The position numbers were made by a program, and so were the translations under genes. From a virus, in the IMG/VR virus record IMGVR_UViG_3300044641_001462, positions 1 to 20,858 of that record: a DNA stretch of 20,858 nucleotides; one strand, given 5' to 3'. The notes under the pieces are model-generated. The model ran no database searches and was not told the origin of the DNA. It was given only the letters and a program-made list of their open reading frames with translations. Positions 1-6,630 of this stretch are shown here, piece by piece (positions within the stretch are counted from its first letter, which is position 1; each line of letters begins with the position of its first letter).

Positions 1-560
1 TTCGGATTCTTCTTTATCTCCGTCTCCAAAGAGGTAAGCGTATGTTGTACTAAGTCGCTTCCTAAAGTCGAAAAAAAAACCGTTGCACCTAAGACAACAT
101 TTAACGGTGCGTACTTCATTACCTCACTAAATTCATCTGTCCCCGTGTACTCAAATATTTCATGCCTATCTTTTACTTTCTTTGTAATTGGTCGATACAT
201 TACAGCCATCGCTTTGTGAAAAGTTTCTACGCTGGATATATTACTTTCTAAATCAATATACTCTCCGAAAGTCATGTCCTCCAGATTAGGAATAAACCCA
301 AATTCAACACCCTTTATTTTAAATGTAGCTTGAAATTTAGGCTTCTCTTTGAAGATGTTGTTTAGGTGTACTGTTAAATCTCTGATGTCGTTCCATTTTA
401 CCCTTACTACGTCTTTCATTTGTAGGCCGCAGAATATTTCAACCGTCTTTTGGCCAATAAATTCTTGGTCATTCGATTTTTCAACTACCTTCATGAACTC
501 TTGATAGCTCTTTAAAGGTATTTCACTTAATGAAGTAGGGATTACTATTTCTGTTTTCAT
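1..560 (-). CDS. Phage protein of tail-chaperone-like type, 3' end outside the window
   Basis: An uninterrupted reading frame runs from an ATG at 558-560 to the window edge, giving about 186 residues that begin MKTEIVIPTSLSEIP. It is a soluble, mixed alpha/beta sequence with no signal peptide or membrane helix; notable stretches are FGFIPNLEDMTFGEYIDL and HKAMAVMYRPITKK. I recall similar proteins in flavobacterial tailed phages near tail genes, where a tail assembly chaperone role is plausible, but no catalytic motif proves it. The gene is separated from the large terminase by 113 bases that carry a near-palindromic element, so it probably begins a new transcription unit. Function is inferred from family resemblance and position only; that it is a real gene is nearly certain. 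Confidence 0.8.
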   Translation of the reverse strand, partial: MKTEIVIPTSLSEIPLKSYQEFMKVVEKSNDQEFIGQKTVEIFCGLQMKDVVRVKWNDIRDLTVHLNNIFKEKPKFQATFKIKGVEFGFIPNLEDMTFGEYIDLESNISSVETFHKAMAVMYRPITKKVKDRHEIFEYTGTDEFSEVMKYAPLNVVLGATVFFSTLGSDLVQHTLTSLETEIKKNP

Positions 561-598
561 TCTATTTATTAACTTTTTATTCGTGTTTTTGTAGTTTG

Positions 599-618
599 AG
601 CATTTTGTTAACGTCAAC
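599..618. repeat. 20-bp near-palindromic element, copy 1
   Basis: The plus strand reads AGCATTTTGTTAACGTCAAC. It matches the copy at 12104-12123 at 18 of 20 positions. The core GTTAACGTCAAC is a dyad with a single mismatch. It lies in the gap between terminase and the gene at 1-560, upstream of the latter. Two copies in intergenic DNA ahead of separate operons suggest an operator or activator site for a dimeric regulator; this is inference. Confidence 0.5.
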
Positions 619-673
619 AAAAAGATATTTTCACACTATTTGCATACTTGAACGGGTGCGAAATATTATTTAT

Positions 674-1831
674 TTACCAAATGTGATACTTACCGTAGTT
701 AGAATTTAATCCTAACGTTTCCATTTCATGATATCGCAGCGCATCTATAGCATGATTGTTTGTGTCAATCGGTTTATTTAAACGTGTTCCTTGCTTGTCA
801 GTGTCCCAGCAATAGGCTCTCAGCTCTTTAATTAAATTAACGCTGTTAGAAGTAACTAAATATTCTTGGCGTTGCATAACATCAATACCGTAGTTAATTG
901 AATCCTTGCCCTTTGTAACGCCTTTAATTGTTATTCCGTAACGCTTTATTTCTTCAATGCTTTTAGGTTCGCTCGAATCAGCATATACAGGTACGTGTTT
1001 CGGTAGTTCTTTTGCAATATCACTATTAAGCATTCCCGTTTGGTACTTCAATTCGTTTAATATTCGTTGACCGTTGTAATTGTATATTTCTATTATTGCA
1101 GTTGGGTCGTTTGTATAACCAAAATCTAATCCAATACCGATTAACTTTGCGTCTTTCGGTAGTGTGTCGATTGTTTTCCAATTACTGAATATAACGCCTT
1201 CTAACATTCCTATTTCACCTAACCCATAGACTCTCCACCAGTTAGCCCAGTATGCGCTTGTTTCCGCTTTTAAACGGTTCTTTTCTATTTGTTGAACTAT
1301 ACTATTGTCTAAGGCTTCGTTATCTTTATACGTGAGAATTAAGAAGTCGCTGTCGGGTTCGTCTTTTAGTTCTTTGTGTACCCAGAACTCATTAGCTGGA
1401 TTGAAGTCTAAATAAACTTCTTTCTTTGTACGTATCGCAAGTTCGTTATAAGATTCAAAGGTTACGTTGTTACATTCGTTTATGTAAAGTATATCACGCC
1501 TTGCACCCCTTAATTTGCTTGAATCATCAGCACTAAAGAACTCCATTACACTACCGTTTGAAAATTCGTACCTTAAAAGCGACTTATTAAAGCGTTCGTC
1601 AAAGTACCTATTATTTTCTTTCATGATTTTAAGAAAGTCTTTTAACGCACCCCTACGCAAATGCGGAATACTTTCAGCGACAATACTAATTTCAGTTCGT
1701 GCATATGATGCCGCTTTTGTAATTAACACCGCTAAAACGGAATATGTTTTACCAGCTGAAGTACCGCCTTGAATTATTTTGATTCGTTTTTGTAACGCTT
1801 CAATTTTATCTATTGCCGTTGTTATTATCAC
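674..1831 (-). CDS. terL: Terminase large subunit (packaging ATPase and nuclease)
   Basis: This is the motor that pumps phage DNA into proheads and cuts the concatemer. The 385-residue protein has a Walker A motif GGTSAGKT at residues 22-29, a Walker B segment DILYINE at 113-119 with the likely catalytic Glu119, and a coupling-type motif DFNPAN near 142-147. The C-terminal RNase H-like nuclease domain shows LDFGYTND (Asp236), YADSS (Asp285) and NHAIDALRY (Asp363), the expected metal-binding aspartates. It is at the short end for TerL but complete. Its ATG overlaps the end of the small terminase gene by 26 bases, which suggests translational coupling. It ends at a 113-base intergenic gap. Confidence 0.95.
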   Translation of the reverse strand: MIITTAIDKIEALQKRIKIIQGGTSAGKTYSVLAVLITKAASYARTEISIVAESIPHLRRGALKDFLKIMKENNRYFDERFNKSLLRYEFSNGSVMEFFSADDSSKLRGARRDILYINECNNVTFESYNELAIRTKKEVYLDFNPANEFWVHKELKDEPDSDFLILTYKDNEALDNSIVQQIEKNRLKAETSAYWANWWRVYGLGEIGMLEGVIFSNWKTIDTLPKDAKLIGIGLDFGYTNDPTAIIEIYNYNGQRILNELKYQTGMLNSDIAKELPKHVPVYADSSEPKSIEEIKRYGITIKGVTKGKDSINYGIDVMQRQEYLVTSNSVNLIKELRAYCWDTDKQGTRLNKPIDTNNHAIDALRYHEMETLGLNSNYGKYHIW

Positions 1832-2234
1832 GTAACTTAAATAAAGGTTGTTCTACGTTCGTTTGTTCTACGTGTTCTTTCAGGTTGTTTAAACGCTGTG
1901 TAATACTTGGGTTGTACTGTCCTACCATACCACCCTCGATTTGATCGCGCCGTATTTCTTTGCGTATATGTGAACAGATAGCGGTATATTCTGAATATCT
2001 TTTATCTCTATTTAAAAAATAGTCTTCTACTTCGCCTACTTCGTGCCAGCAAAATATTTCGAATCCCTCCATTGTTAAAGGTCGTTCTAAAGGCTCTGCT
2101 CTTTCTTCAAACTCTTTACCACCAAATACACTTTTTATTCTTGGGTTCGCTTTTACGTCTTCTTTGTATCTTAGGAATAGTTCGTATAGTTGTTCTGGAC
2201 TATCTAAGTTTCTTGGTCTACCTACTTTTGCCAT
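1806..2234 (-). CDS. terS: Terminase small subunit / DNA-packaging protein
   Basis: This 142-residue protein starts MAKVGRPRNLDSPEQLYEL and has the form of the gp3-like DNA-packaging proteins: a short basic N-terminus, a helical segment that contains EPLERPLTMEGFEIF, and a DKRYSEYTAICSHIRKEI helix. Small terminases bind the packaging start site and hand DNA to TerL. It lies immediately before terL and overlaps it by 26 bases, which is the usual order. The C-terminus (NNGNR) is low complexity. The assignment rests on sequence pattern plus position and is good but not proven; no crisp catalytic residues exist for this family. Confidence 0.82.
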   Translation of the reverse strand: MAKVGRPRNLDSPEQLYELFLRYKEDVKANPRIKSVFGGKEFEERAEPLERPLTMEGFEIFCWHEVGEVEDYFLNRDKRYSEYTAICSHIRKEIRRDQIEGGMVGQYNPSITQRLNNLKEHVEQTNVEQPLFKLRDNNNGNR

Positions 2235-2248
2235 TTTACTTCGTGTTT

Positions 2249-2644
2249 TTATTGTTCTTCTTTATAACTGTTGTATAGAATTTCAAGTTTATTCATTACA
2301 TCACGTAGACAAGAACCGCAGCTTGTTGGTTGCATATTTACCTTAAATACTCTATTGTAAATTTCTAACATTCTTTTTTGTTCCGTTGGTTTCATTGTGT
2401 AACGCTTTTCAGTAAACCATTCAGATAAATATTCGTGTTCGTCTTTTAGTAAACATTCAGGCTTTCGATAAGGAAACAAAGAATTTAACTTCGCTTTTCG
2501 TTCGTCGCATCCGCAGTCTTCTCCCATTACCCATTTCGCAACTTTTGCTACTCCAGTAACTTCTAAAACTTTTTCTACCGTGTCCCCTAATCCTTCACTT
2601 TGTGCTGCTAATATTTCAGCTTTTGTACGTCTTTTTCGTGCCAT
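2249..2644 (-). CDS. Conserved flavobacterial-phage protein with CxC and CxxC pairs
   Basis: This 131-residue protein has a basic start (MARKRRTKAEILAAQ), a predicted helix with LGDTVEKVLEVTGV, and cysteines at residues 44 and 46 (DCGCDERK), 64, and 109 and 112 (TSCGSC). The paired cysteines could bind a metal ion or form a redox pair. I remember similar proteins in flavobacterial phages between sigma-like and terminase genes, without a known role. It sits 14 bases before terS and 3 bases after the sigma-like gene, so it belongs to the packaging operon. A packaging-linked or late-regulatory function is only a guess. Confidence 0.8.
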   Translation of the reverse strand: MARKRRTKAEILAAQSEGLGDTVEKVLEVTGVAKVAKWVMGEDCGCDERKAKLNSLFPYRKPECLLKDEHEYLSEWFTEKRYTMKPTEQKRMLEIYNRVFKVNMQPTSCGSCLRDVMNKLEILYNSYKEEQ

Positions 2645-2647
2645 AAT

Positions 2648-3187
2648 CTATTTTATTAATTCGTAATCCTGGTTCTTAAAATCTTCGTAATCTTCACTTA
2701 CATTTTCTTTTAATCGTTCTTTGCAAGTCTTAATTGTTTTCCATACGCTTTTAAAACTTATACCCGTTACACCTTCTATTTGTCTTGTACTCATTCCTGA
2801 AGTTCGGTATAAATCAAATAATAGTTGATCGTACCAATGCCATTGTTTAACCTCGTGGTTTATCTTTATTTCTAATCGTTTCTTTGCTTCAAGTATTTCA
2901 GGCAAGTATTCGTCTTTTATTTGATAGGCTTCCGTTATGCTTACTTTTGTTATTCGTGTTTTACTCTTTTTGTAATCAAACGCCATGTTTCTTAACACCG
3001 TCCAGACAAAGTTTTTATTCAGCTTGTTATTTAAATAAAACCGTTCTACGTTATTTATTACAGCCATCTTTAAATACATTTCTTGTACTATATCCTGCGC
3101 GTAAAATTCCTCGCCAAAAGTGCCTACGATTTTAATCCAGTCGTTGTGGTGCTTACTTAGTTCTATTAAAAACTTTTCATTTACCAA
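2648..3187 (-). CDS. Sigma-70-like RNA polymerase factor
   Basis: This 179-residue protein resembles a minimal sigma factor with regions 2 and 4. Residues 30-41 (AQDIVQEMYLKM) fit the core-binding helix of region 2.2, residues 59-76 (NFVWTVLRNMAFDYKKSK) fit regions 2.3/2.4, and residues 122-162 form a region 4-type helix-turn-helix around MSTRQIEGVTGISFKSVWK. It would direct host RNA polymerase to phage late promoters; placement directly ahead of the terminase genes supports that. No ATG gives a full-length product: the frame begins at a TTG (3185-3187), and the next Met (residue 37) would remove most of region 2. A weak TTG start may keep the amount low. The function is an inference from the motif pattern. 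Confidence 0.75.
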   Translation of the reverse strand: MVNEKFLIELSKHHNDWIKIVGTFGEEFYAQDIVQEMYLKMAVINNVERFYLNNKLNKNFVWTVLRNMAFDYKKSKTRITKVSITEAYQIKDEYLPEILEAKKRLEIKINHEVKQWHWYDQLLFDLYRTSGMSTRQIEGVTGISFKSVWKTIKTCKERLKENVSEDYEDFKNQDYELIK

Positions 3188-3381
3188 AGCGAAGTGAATA
3201 ATTGTATTACTGATAAGCTGGATAAAAATATTAAAACGCGGTGTATTGATTCTAATATTAATTCGTCTTTATATACCCACGTTTGAAACTTCTCACTACT
3301 TACCCAAAAGGCACAAACAAGAAAAACCCTATCTAAAATAAATAGGGTTATCAAAAAAGGTAAAAGTAAGGCGTGTCTCAC
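3181..3381 (-). CDS. Possible small two-helix membrane protein (GTG start)
   Basis: A 66-residue frame contains two hydrophobic stretches (about residues 4-27, LLLPFLITLFILDRVFLVC, and 48-65, RVLIFLSSLSVIQLFTSL) joined by a polar segment with EKFQTWVYKDELILES. Codon choice, rich in TTA and ATA, resembles neighbouring genes, and its stop overlaps the start of the sigma-like gene in the phage's usual style. There is no ATG; the GTG at 3379-3381 lies so close to the predicted -7 box that the mRNA would be leaderless, and a TTG at 3352-3354 is an alternative. A hairpin at 3325-3349 falls inside it. Real gene or mere leader are both possible. Confidence 0.5.
   Translation of the reverse strand: MRHALLLPFLITLFILDRVFLVCAFWVSSEKFQTWVYKDELILESIHRVLIFLSSLSVIQLFTSLW
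3325..3349 (-). terminator. Hairpin with short U tract (weak terminator or attenuator)
   Basis: On the minus strand an 8-bp stem AACCCTAT/ATAGGGTT closes a 9-base loop and is followed by TTTCTTG. The U run is short and the hairpin lies within a candidate ORF, so it may be a weak terminator, an attenuator between promoter 3386-3415 and the sigma-like gene, or chance. Confidence 0.4.
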
Positions 3382-3385
3382 CTCA

Positions 3386-3415
3386 CAAAGTTATACTATT
3401 TTTTTAAATATTCGA
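3386..3415 (-). promoter_or_regulatory. Probable promoter of the sigma/terminase operon
   Basis: On the minus strand TAACTTTG (3386-3393) fits the Bacteroidota -7 consensus TAnnTTTG exactly. Nineteen bases upstream is TCG in place of TTG, with TTTG one step further at 3416-3419. It lacks the tandem 13-mer seen in the four early promoters, so it may be differently controlled. It overlaps the last codons of the gene at 3404-3769. Confidence 0.55.
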
Positions 3416-3769
3416 CAAACGTCGCTCTTCAAATATTATTTCTTGGTTAAAATCAAATTCTTCTTGCATTAATTCGTACTCATCAAACTCAAAAGAATAC
3501 GGGTCATTGTCTAAAACGCTTTCAATGTATTCACAAATTAATTTCGTGTTTCTTTTGTTTAGGTGCTTAGAACTTATTAACGCTCCATCTTCAGCGTAGA
3601 AGTCGTATTTACTTAGTTTAACCGTTACGCTGTCTAATTCACCGCCTTTTAATATCCATTCAGGTGTAAATTGAAACTGCATCTCTTTACCTTTGCCGCA
3701 GTCAATATCAAAATACCCTACCCCGTTGTTAACTTCAATGTTTTTTACTGTTGTGTTTCGTGTTTTCAT
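3404..3769 (-). CDS. Unknown phage protein, acidic C-terminus
   Basis: I do not recognise this 121-residue protein. It starts MKTRNTTVKNIEV, has a beta-rich first half (QFQFTPEWILKGGELDSVTVKLSKYDFY) and a helical acidic tail containing SFEFDEYELMQEEFDFNQEI. The frame is open further upstream to 3901, but the ATG at 3767-3769 is the better start: a strong promoter (3793-3822) and a terminator (3833-3863) lie inside the longer version, and the extension looks non-coding. It is a single-gene unit placed between the early region and the sigma/terminase operon. No membrane segment or catalytic motif is evident. Confidence 0.72.
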   Translation of the reverse strand: MKTRNTTVKNIEVNNGVGYFDIDCGKGKEMQFQFTPEWILKGGELDSVTVKLSKYDFYAEDGALISSKHLNKRNTKLICEYIESVLDNDPYSFEFDEYELMQEEFDFNQEIIFEERRLSNI

Positions 3770-3792
3770 AACCTTAATTTTAATTATTTCTT

Positions 3793-3822
3793 CAAAATTA
3801 ATATAACTTTTTAAATAAACAA
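3793..3822 (-). promoter_or_regulatory. Early-type promoter P1
   Basis: The minus strand reads TTG (3820-3822), 19 bases, TAATTTTG (3793-3800), a full match to the flavobacterial TTG-N19-TAnnTTTG pattern. The spacer and -7 box contain a 13-base tandem repeat (second unit TTATATTAATTTT) shared with P2, P3 and P4. The -7 box ends 23 bases before the ATG at 3769, fixing that start. Confidence 0.8.
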
Positions 3823-3832
3823 TACTTTGAAT

Positions 3833-3863
3833 AAAAAAAATGCGGAATTTTTTACGTTCCGCA
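3833..3863 (-). terminator. Strong intrinsic terminator after the XRE-like gene
   Basis: On the minus strand the 7-bp stem TGCGGAA/TTCCGCA closes a 9-base loop and is followed by eight T. It ends the long early transcript that includes 3926-4132, just before promoter P1. Confidence 0.85.
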
Positions 3864-3871
3864 CTTAAAAT

Positions 3872-3922
3872 ACTTGCAAAGTGTGGGCGACCGTGTTTCA
3901 CAATCCTTTAACCACTGCAAGT
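3872..3922 (-). ncRNA. Extended hairpin in the 3' untranslated region of the XRE-like gene
   Basis: On the minus strand ACTTGCA pairs with TGCAAGT (7 bp), GTGG stacks inside it against CCAC, and a small GTG-AAA-CAC hairpin caps the interior. It begins 3 bases after the stop codon of the XRE-like gene and sits before the terminator at 3833-3863. It could protect the mRNA 3' end or be a released RNA; no promoter of its own is visible. Confidence 0.45.
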
Positions 3923-3925
3923 TTA

Positions 3926-4132
3926 TTACTTGTTAGCATCTAAAAACTTTCCTATTCGTTCAATTGTAGCGGTGTTTATTGTTTTACCCTTTAAGAACGT
4001 GTGTATGTTACTTTGGTGTAATTTAGCTTCTAAACAAAACTTATTTAGTGTTATTCCTTTGCTTTGAATATACCGCCAAATTAACGTCCGTGTTACATTA
4101 TTTATATTCGCTACTATCTTTTCTTCTTTCAT
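3926..4132 (-). CDS. Small XRE/Cro-type DNA-binding protein
   Basis: This 68-residue protein is almost entirely one helix-turn-helix domain. The pattern ITLNKFCLEAKLHQSNIHTFLKGKTINTATIERIGKFLDANK fits the Cro/C1 family, with the turn around AKLHQSNIHTFLKG. Such proteins act as dimeric repressors or switches. It is the last gene of the early block and has a long, structured 3' untranslated region followed by a strong terminator. Its natural targets could be the tandem repeats in promoters P1-P4 or the 20-bp dyads at 599 and 12104; this is a hypothesis. No integrase is seen nearby, so a lysogeny role cannot be claimed. Confidence 0.8.
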   Translation of the reverse strand: MKEEKIVANINNVTRTLIWRYIQSKGITLNKFCLEAKLHQSNIHTFLKGKTINTATIERIGKFLDANK

Positions 4133-4135
4133 AGC

Positions 4136-4396
4136 TTAAAAGTTGTTTAAAAAGTCTGAAATATCGTTGCTTTGCGGCTGCTGTGGTTGTTGTGGTTGCG
4201 GCTGCTGTTTTTCTTCAGACGGCTTAATTGATATACTTAAGAACCCGTTACCTTTTTTACTTATCTTTTTCCACGCGCTTAAATCAAATTGACGACCGTT
4301 TATTAATATGTTTCCAGTCATATCTGGTTGCGTTTCTTTCGTCTTTTTGTCGTTGGTAAACAACGCACCTGAATTGTCATAATTTTTGTTTTCCAT
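4136..4396 (-). CDS. DUF736-like small protein with an SSB-like tail
   Basis: This 86-residue protein has an N-terminal domain with [30 protein letters not shown] and [13 protein letters not shown], which resembles small DUF736-type phage proteins that may adopt a beta-barrel fold. A Pro/Gln linker ([12 protein letters not shown]) then leads to the acidic-hydrophobic end [10 protein letters not shown] disordered linker plus an acidic tip ending in Phe is the layout of single-strand DNA-binding proteins, whose tip recruits partners. It lies 3 bases before the XRE-like gene, downstream of ERF and the exonuclease, so a role in single-strand DNA handling is reasonable but unproven. Confidence 0.7.
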   Translation of the reverse strand: MENKNYDNSGALFTNDKKTKETQPDMTGNILINGRQFDLSAWKKISKKGNGFLSISIKPSEEKQQPQPQQPQQPQSNDISDFLNNF

Positions 4397-4397
4397 T

Positions 4398-4553
4398 TTA
4401 TTTTACTTTTAATTTTAACATTTTAATTACTAAAGAATCAGCGTTTACAGTACCGCCTTCATCTGTTACGCTTGTTAGTGCTTTTACTAATTGCTTTAAT
4501 TCTTTAAGTTCTTTTTTTAATTCTTGTATTTCTTGGTTAACTTCTGGATTCAT
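4398..4553 (-). CDS. Small coiled-coil protein
   Basis: A 51-residue protein begins [26 protein letters not shown], a clear heptad coiled coil, followed by [23 protein letters not shown] choose the ATG at 4551-4553 because it forms an ATGA overlap with the previous gene; a longer frame from 4592 would overlap that gene by 43 bases. It ends one base before the following gene. No function is recognised; the coiled coil suggests oligomerisation or partner binding. Confidence 0.65.
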   Translation of the reverse strand: MNPEVNQEIQELKKELKELKQLVKALTSVTDEGGTVNADSLVIKMLKLKVK

Positions 4554-4756
4554 AGCTTTTCTATTTCGTGTTTTACTTCTTCCCAATGACATTTTATTAC
4601 ACCGGGAAATGAATTTTGTATAAGCTCATCAACTGCAATTAAAGCGCATTGTTTAGCTTCAATTTCAAACATTAAATTAGCTCCATTTTTAAATTCTGAA
4701 TCTTCTATTTGTAGATATTTATCCACTAAATCTTGCGCTTTCTCTTTTGGTGTCAT
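4550..4756 (-). CDS. Small phage protein of unknown function
   Basis: A 68-residue, mostly helical protein starting MTPKEKAQDLVDKYLQI and containing EAKQCALIAVDELIQN. This opening followed by an AKQCALIAVDE helix is common among small proteins in Bacteroidota phages, whose role is not known to me. It overlaps the exonuclease gene by 4 bases (ATGA) and the coiled-coil gene by 4 bases, so it is part of the recombination operon. Confidence 0.75.
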   Translation of the reverse strand: MTPKEKAQDLVDKYLQIEDSEFKNGANLMFEIEAKQCALIAVDELIQNSFPGVIKCHWEEVKHEIEKL

Positions 4757-5427
4757 ATTACTTGAATTAAGTTATTATAATATTCTCTACATTCTTCTAT
4801 TCGTGTTTTAATAGCTTCTATTACTTTCTCATCTCGCTTAATTACGTGCGTTTTAACACGCTTTTCCTTAGGTATATGCCCGAATGTATGTTTATCTTCT
4901 ACAAACGTTCTTATATCGTCGCTTTCTCCTATTACATTTTGTTTCCAGTGTTCCCTTCTTATTTCGTCTTCTACTATTTGTAAAGGCGTATCAACTAAAC
5001 AATAACACAATAAAGCCTCTTGTTTGTCAGTTAGCCACATATAACCCTGAAGCTGGTAGTAATAATCTTTGTTATTTAGTTCGTTTTCTATTACCTTATC
5101 AAAAAACGTAAACGCATCCCAAGAACTTTTAACATCAATTAGTACATCCGTGTTTATGTCAGGCTTTCCTGTTACCCAGTCATTAGAAAATTGTTCTTCA
5201 TTCTTGTAAATAAAGCCTACGTCTAAAACACTTTCAGTTAATTTAATCGCTTCGGGTTCTACTTCGTTTCCTTTGTCCGTGTATCTACTCCAAAACTCTT
5301 TATGTATTCCGTATTTTTCTTGTATTGCTAATTCTAAAATATAGCTTTTAGTAGTTTGAGAAAGACGCTCCCCTTTTGTACGGGGGTTCGTCATTATTTT
5401 GCCGATTTGTGAACAACGTACTTTCAT
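4753..5427 (-). CDS. YqaJ/lambda-exonuclease-like PD-(D/E)XK nuclease
   Basis: This 224-residue protein is the exonuclease partner of the upstream ERF annealing protein. Its start (KVRCSQIGKIMTNPR) matches the opening helix of YqaJ-type nucleases. The active-site set is visible: Glu in NEVEPEAIKL, then GKPDINTDVLIDVKSSWD, which holds the PD...D(X)K residues, and the helix YYYQLQGYMWLT with the conserved Gln. These enzymes resect double-stranded DNA 5' to 3' so that the annealing protein can load. Start and stop overlap both neighbours by 4 bases. Confidence 0.88.
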   Translation of the reverse strand: MKVRCSQIGKIMTNPRTKGERLSQTTKSYILELAIQEKYGIHKEFWSRYTDKGNEVEPEAIKLTESVLDVGFIYKNEEQFSNDWVTGKPDINTDVLIDVKSSWDAFTFFDKVIENELNNKDYYYQLQGYMWLTDKQEALLCYCLVDTPLQIVEDEIRREHWKQNVIGESDDIRTFVEDKHTFGHIPKEKRVKTHVIKRDEKVIEAIKTRIEECREYYNNLIQVI

Positions 5428-5942
5428 AATAACAAGGCTTTTTCTTGTGCTTCACTTAATTGAAATTTCTCTTTTAACTTTTCGATAGTAATTTTACCTT
5501 CGTTAATTGCCTTCAAAGCATCAGTAAATCTTTTGTTATCCAACGTTTCTTTTTTAGGCTTTTCTTGTTCTCCTGAAGCGTCAGTGTCTTTGTCCGTTAC
5601 TAATCCTAAAATTGAACTTAAACAATACCTACGGAAATACGTAACGCCCGAACCGAAACTTTGAAAATCATTCATACCTTTTAATTGTACGTATGGAATT
5701 AAAGTATTTGAATCAATCATTTCACCGCTTTCAACGTGAAATAAAACCGTTTTAAGATAGTTTAATCCGTCTTGTGAGTTAATTAGTTGGGTGAATCCTA
5801 ATCCGTGTTTTTGTAGTAATGGATTTACTTCGCTAAATATTTTTGGAAGATCCGAATATGAGTAACCATATCCTTGTGTTTCTTTGTGAATTACTTTCAC
5901 CTCTTGCTGGAACGCCGCCAGACTTTTTAATAAATGTTTCAT
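5424..5942 (-). CDS. erf: ERF-family single-strand annealing protein
   Basis: This 172-residue protein fits the ERF family: AAFQQEVKVIHKETQGYGYSY, SDLPKIFSEVNPLLQKHGLGF, LKTVLFHVESGEMI, then the hallmark FQSFGSGVTYFRRYCLSSILGL followed by VTDKDTDASGEQ. ERF proteins anneal complementary strands and help circularise or repair phage DNA. The exonuclease follows with a 4-base overlap, giving the standard recombinase pair. Promoter P2 (5964-5993) lies 21 bases upstream of the ATG, so the pair can be expressed separately from upstream early genes. The C-terminal 45 residues are a variable partner-binding tail. Confidence 0.92.
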   Translation of the reverse strand: MKHLLKSLAAFQQEVKVIHKETQGYGYSYSDLPKIFSEVNPLLQKHGLGFTQLINSQDGLNYLKTVLFHVESGEMIDSNTLIPYVQLKGMNDFQSFGSGVTYFRRYCLSSILGLVTDKDTDASGEQEKPKKETLDNKRFTDALKAINEGKITIEKLKEKFQLSEAQEKALLL

Positions 5943-5963
5943 AATAACTTTGTTTAATTTTTA

Positions 5964-5993
5964 CAAATTTAATATTAATTTTTAATATAACAA
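5964..5993 (-). promoter_or_regulatory. Early-type promoter P2
   Basis: The minus strand reads TTG (5991-5993), 19 bases, TAAATTTG (5964-5971). The spacer holds TTATATTAAAAAT followed by TAATATTAAATTT, the 13-base tandem repeat. It drives the ERF-exonuclease operon. Confidence 0.85.
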
Positions 5994-6012
5994 TAGTTTT
6001 AAAAAAAAATAC

Positions 6013-6630
6013 TTAAAATAATTTTAATTGCGCTACGTGGTTGTTTATTCGTTCAACCGCCTTTTCGTAGTATTCTAAATCTAATTCACAAGCCGTTAGT
6101 TCAAAGCCGTAATCATGGCAAGCTATTGCTATTGAACCACTGCCTAAATGAGTGTCTAAAATTTTGTCACCTTGTTGAGCATATTTGTCTAAAAGCCATT
6201 TGTAAAGTGCTACGGGTTTTTGGGTTGGGTGTATTTTATTATATTGGTCTTGTTGATAACTTCTATCAAAATGCTTTGCGTTACCTATACTTGTGTAAGC
6301 TAATTCCCATTCAGAGAAATTACCATTTTGATGTTTAAACCAACAAATCATACCTTTACCTAAATTAAAATATTCTGTAAAATAATTAGCACCCCAAATT
6401 ATTTGATTTTTTGAAATTCTAAACAATTCGTTAAAATATAATTGTGTTGGCGTTTCTTTATCCCATTGCTTTGAATTATCATATTTAATTGTTTTTTGCC
6501 CATCTCTACCACTATAATTAATCCCATAAGGCGGATCAACTATTGCCAAATCAAAATACTTATCTGGATAGCGTGCCATGAGCTGCATGTTGTCTTCGTT
6601 TGTTATTTCTATTTTATCCGTTACTTTCAT
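6013..6630 (-). CDS. DNA adenine-N6 or cytosine-N4 methyltransferase
   Basis: This 205-residue protein has the catalytic motif IV DPPYGINYSG at about residues 32-41 and, toward the C-terminus, the S-adenosylmethionine-binding motif LDTHLGSGSIAIAC followed by FELTACELD. HPTQKPVALYKWLL precedes it. The order IV before I marks the beta class of amino-methyltransferases. It is short and has only a small target-recognition region in the middle. No cognate restriction enzyme is present, so protection against host restriction or control of packaging/replication is likely. Its start overlaps the previous gene by 4 bases. Confidence 0.9.
   Translation of the reverse strand: MKVTDKIEITNEDNMQLMARYPDKYFDLAIVDPPYGINYSGRDGQKTIKYDNSKQWDKETPTQLYFNELFRISKNQIIWGANYFTEYFNLGKGMICWFKHQNGNFSEWELAYTSIGNAKHFDRSYQQDQYNKIHPTQKPVALYKWLLDKYAQQGDKILDTHLGSGSIAIACHDYGFELTACELDLEYYEKAVERINNHVAQLKLF

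Noticed and set aside
599-618. Phage attachment site
   Set aside because: No integrase, excisionase or tRNA end is seen, and the second copy lies within the same genome next to a promoter.
1515-1772. Plus-strand open frame inside terL
   Set aside because: It is the reverse-strand shadow of a clear TerL domain; similar plus-strand frames across the window lie opposite recognised genes and lack promoters.
3770-3901. Upstream extension of the gene at 3404-3769
   Set aside because: The extension runs through a strong terminator and promoter P1; the ATG at 3767-3769 fits the promoter spacing.
4554-4592. Longer start for the coiled-coil gene
   Set aside because: It would overlap the preceding gene by 43 bases; the ATGA start at 4553 matches the local overlap style.
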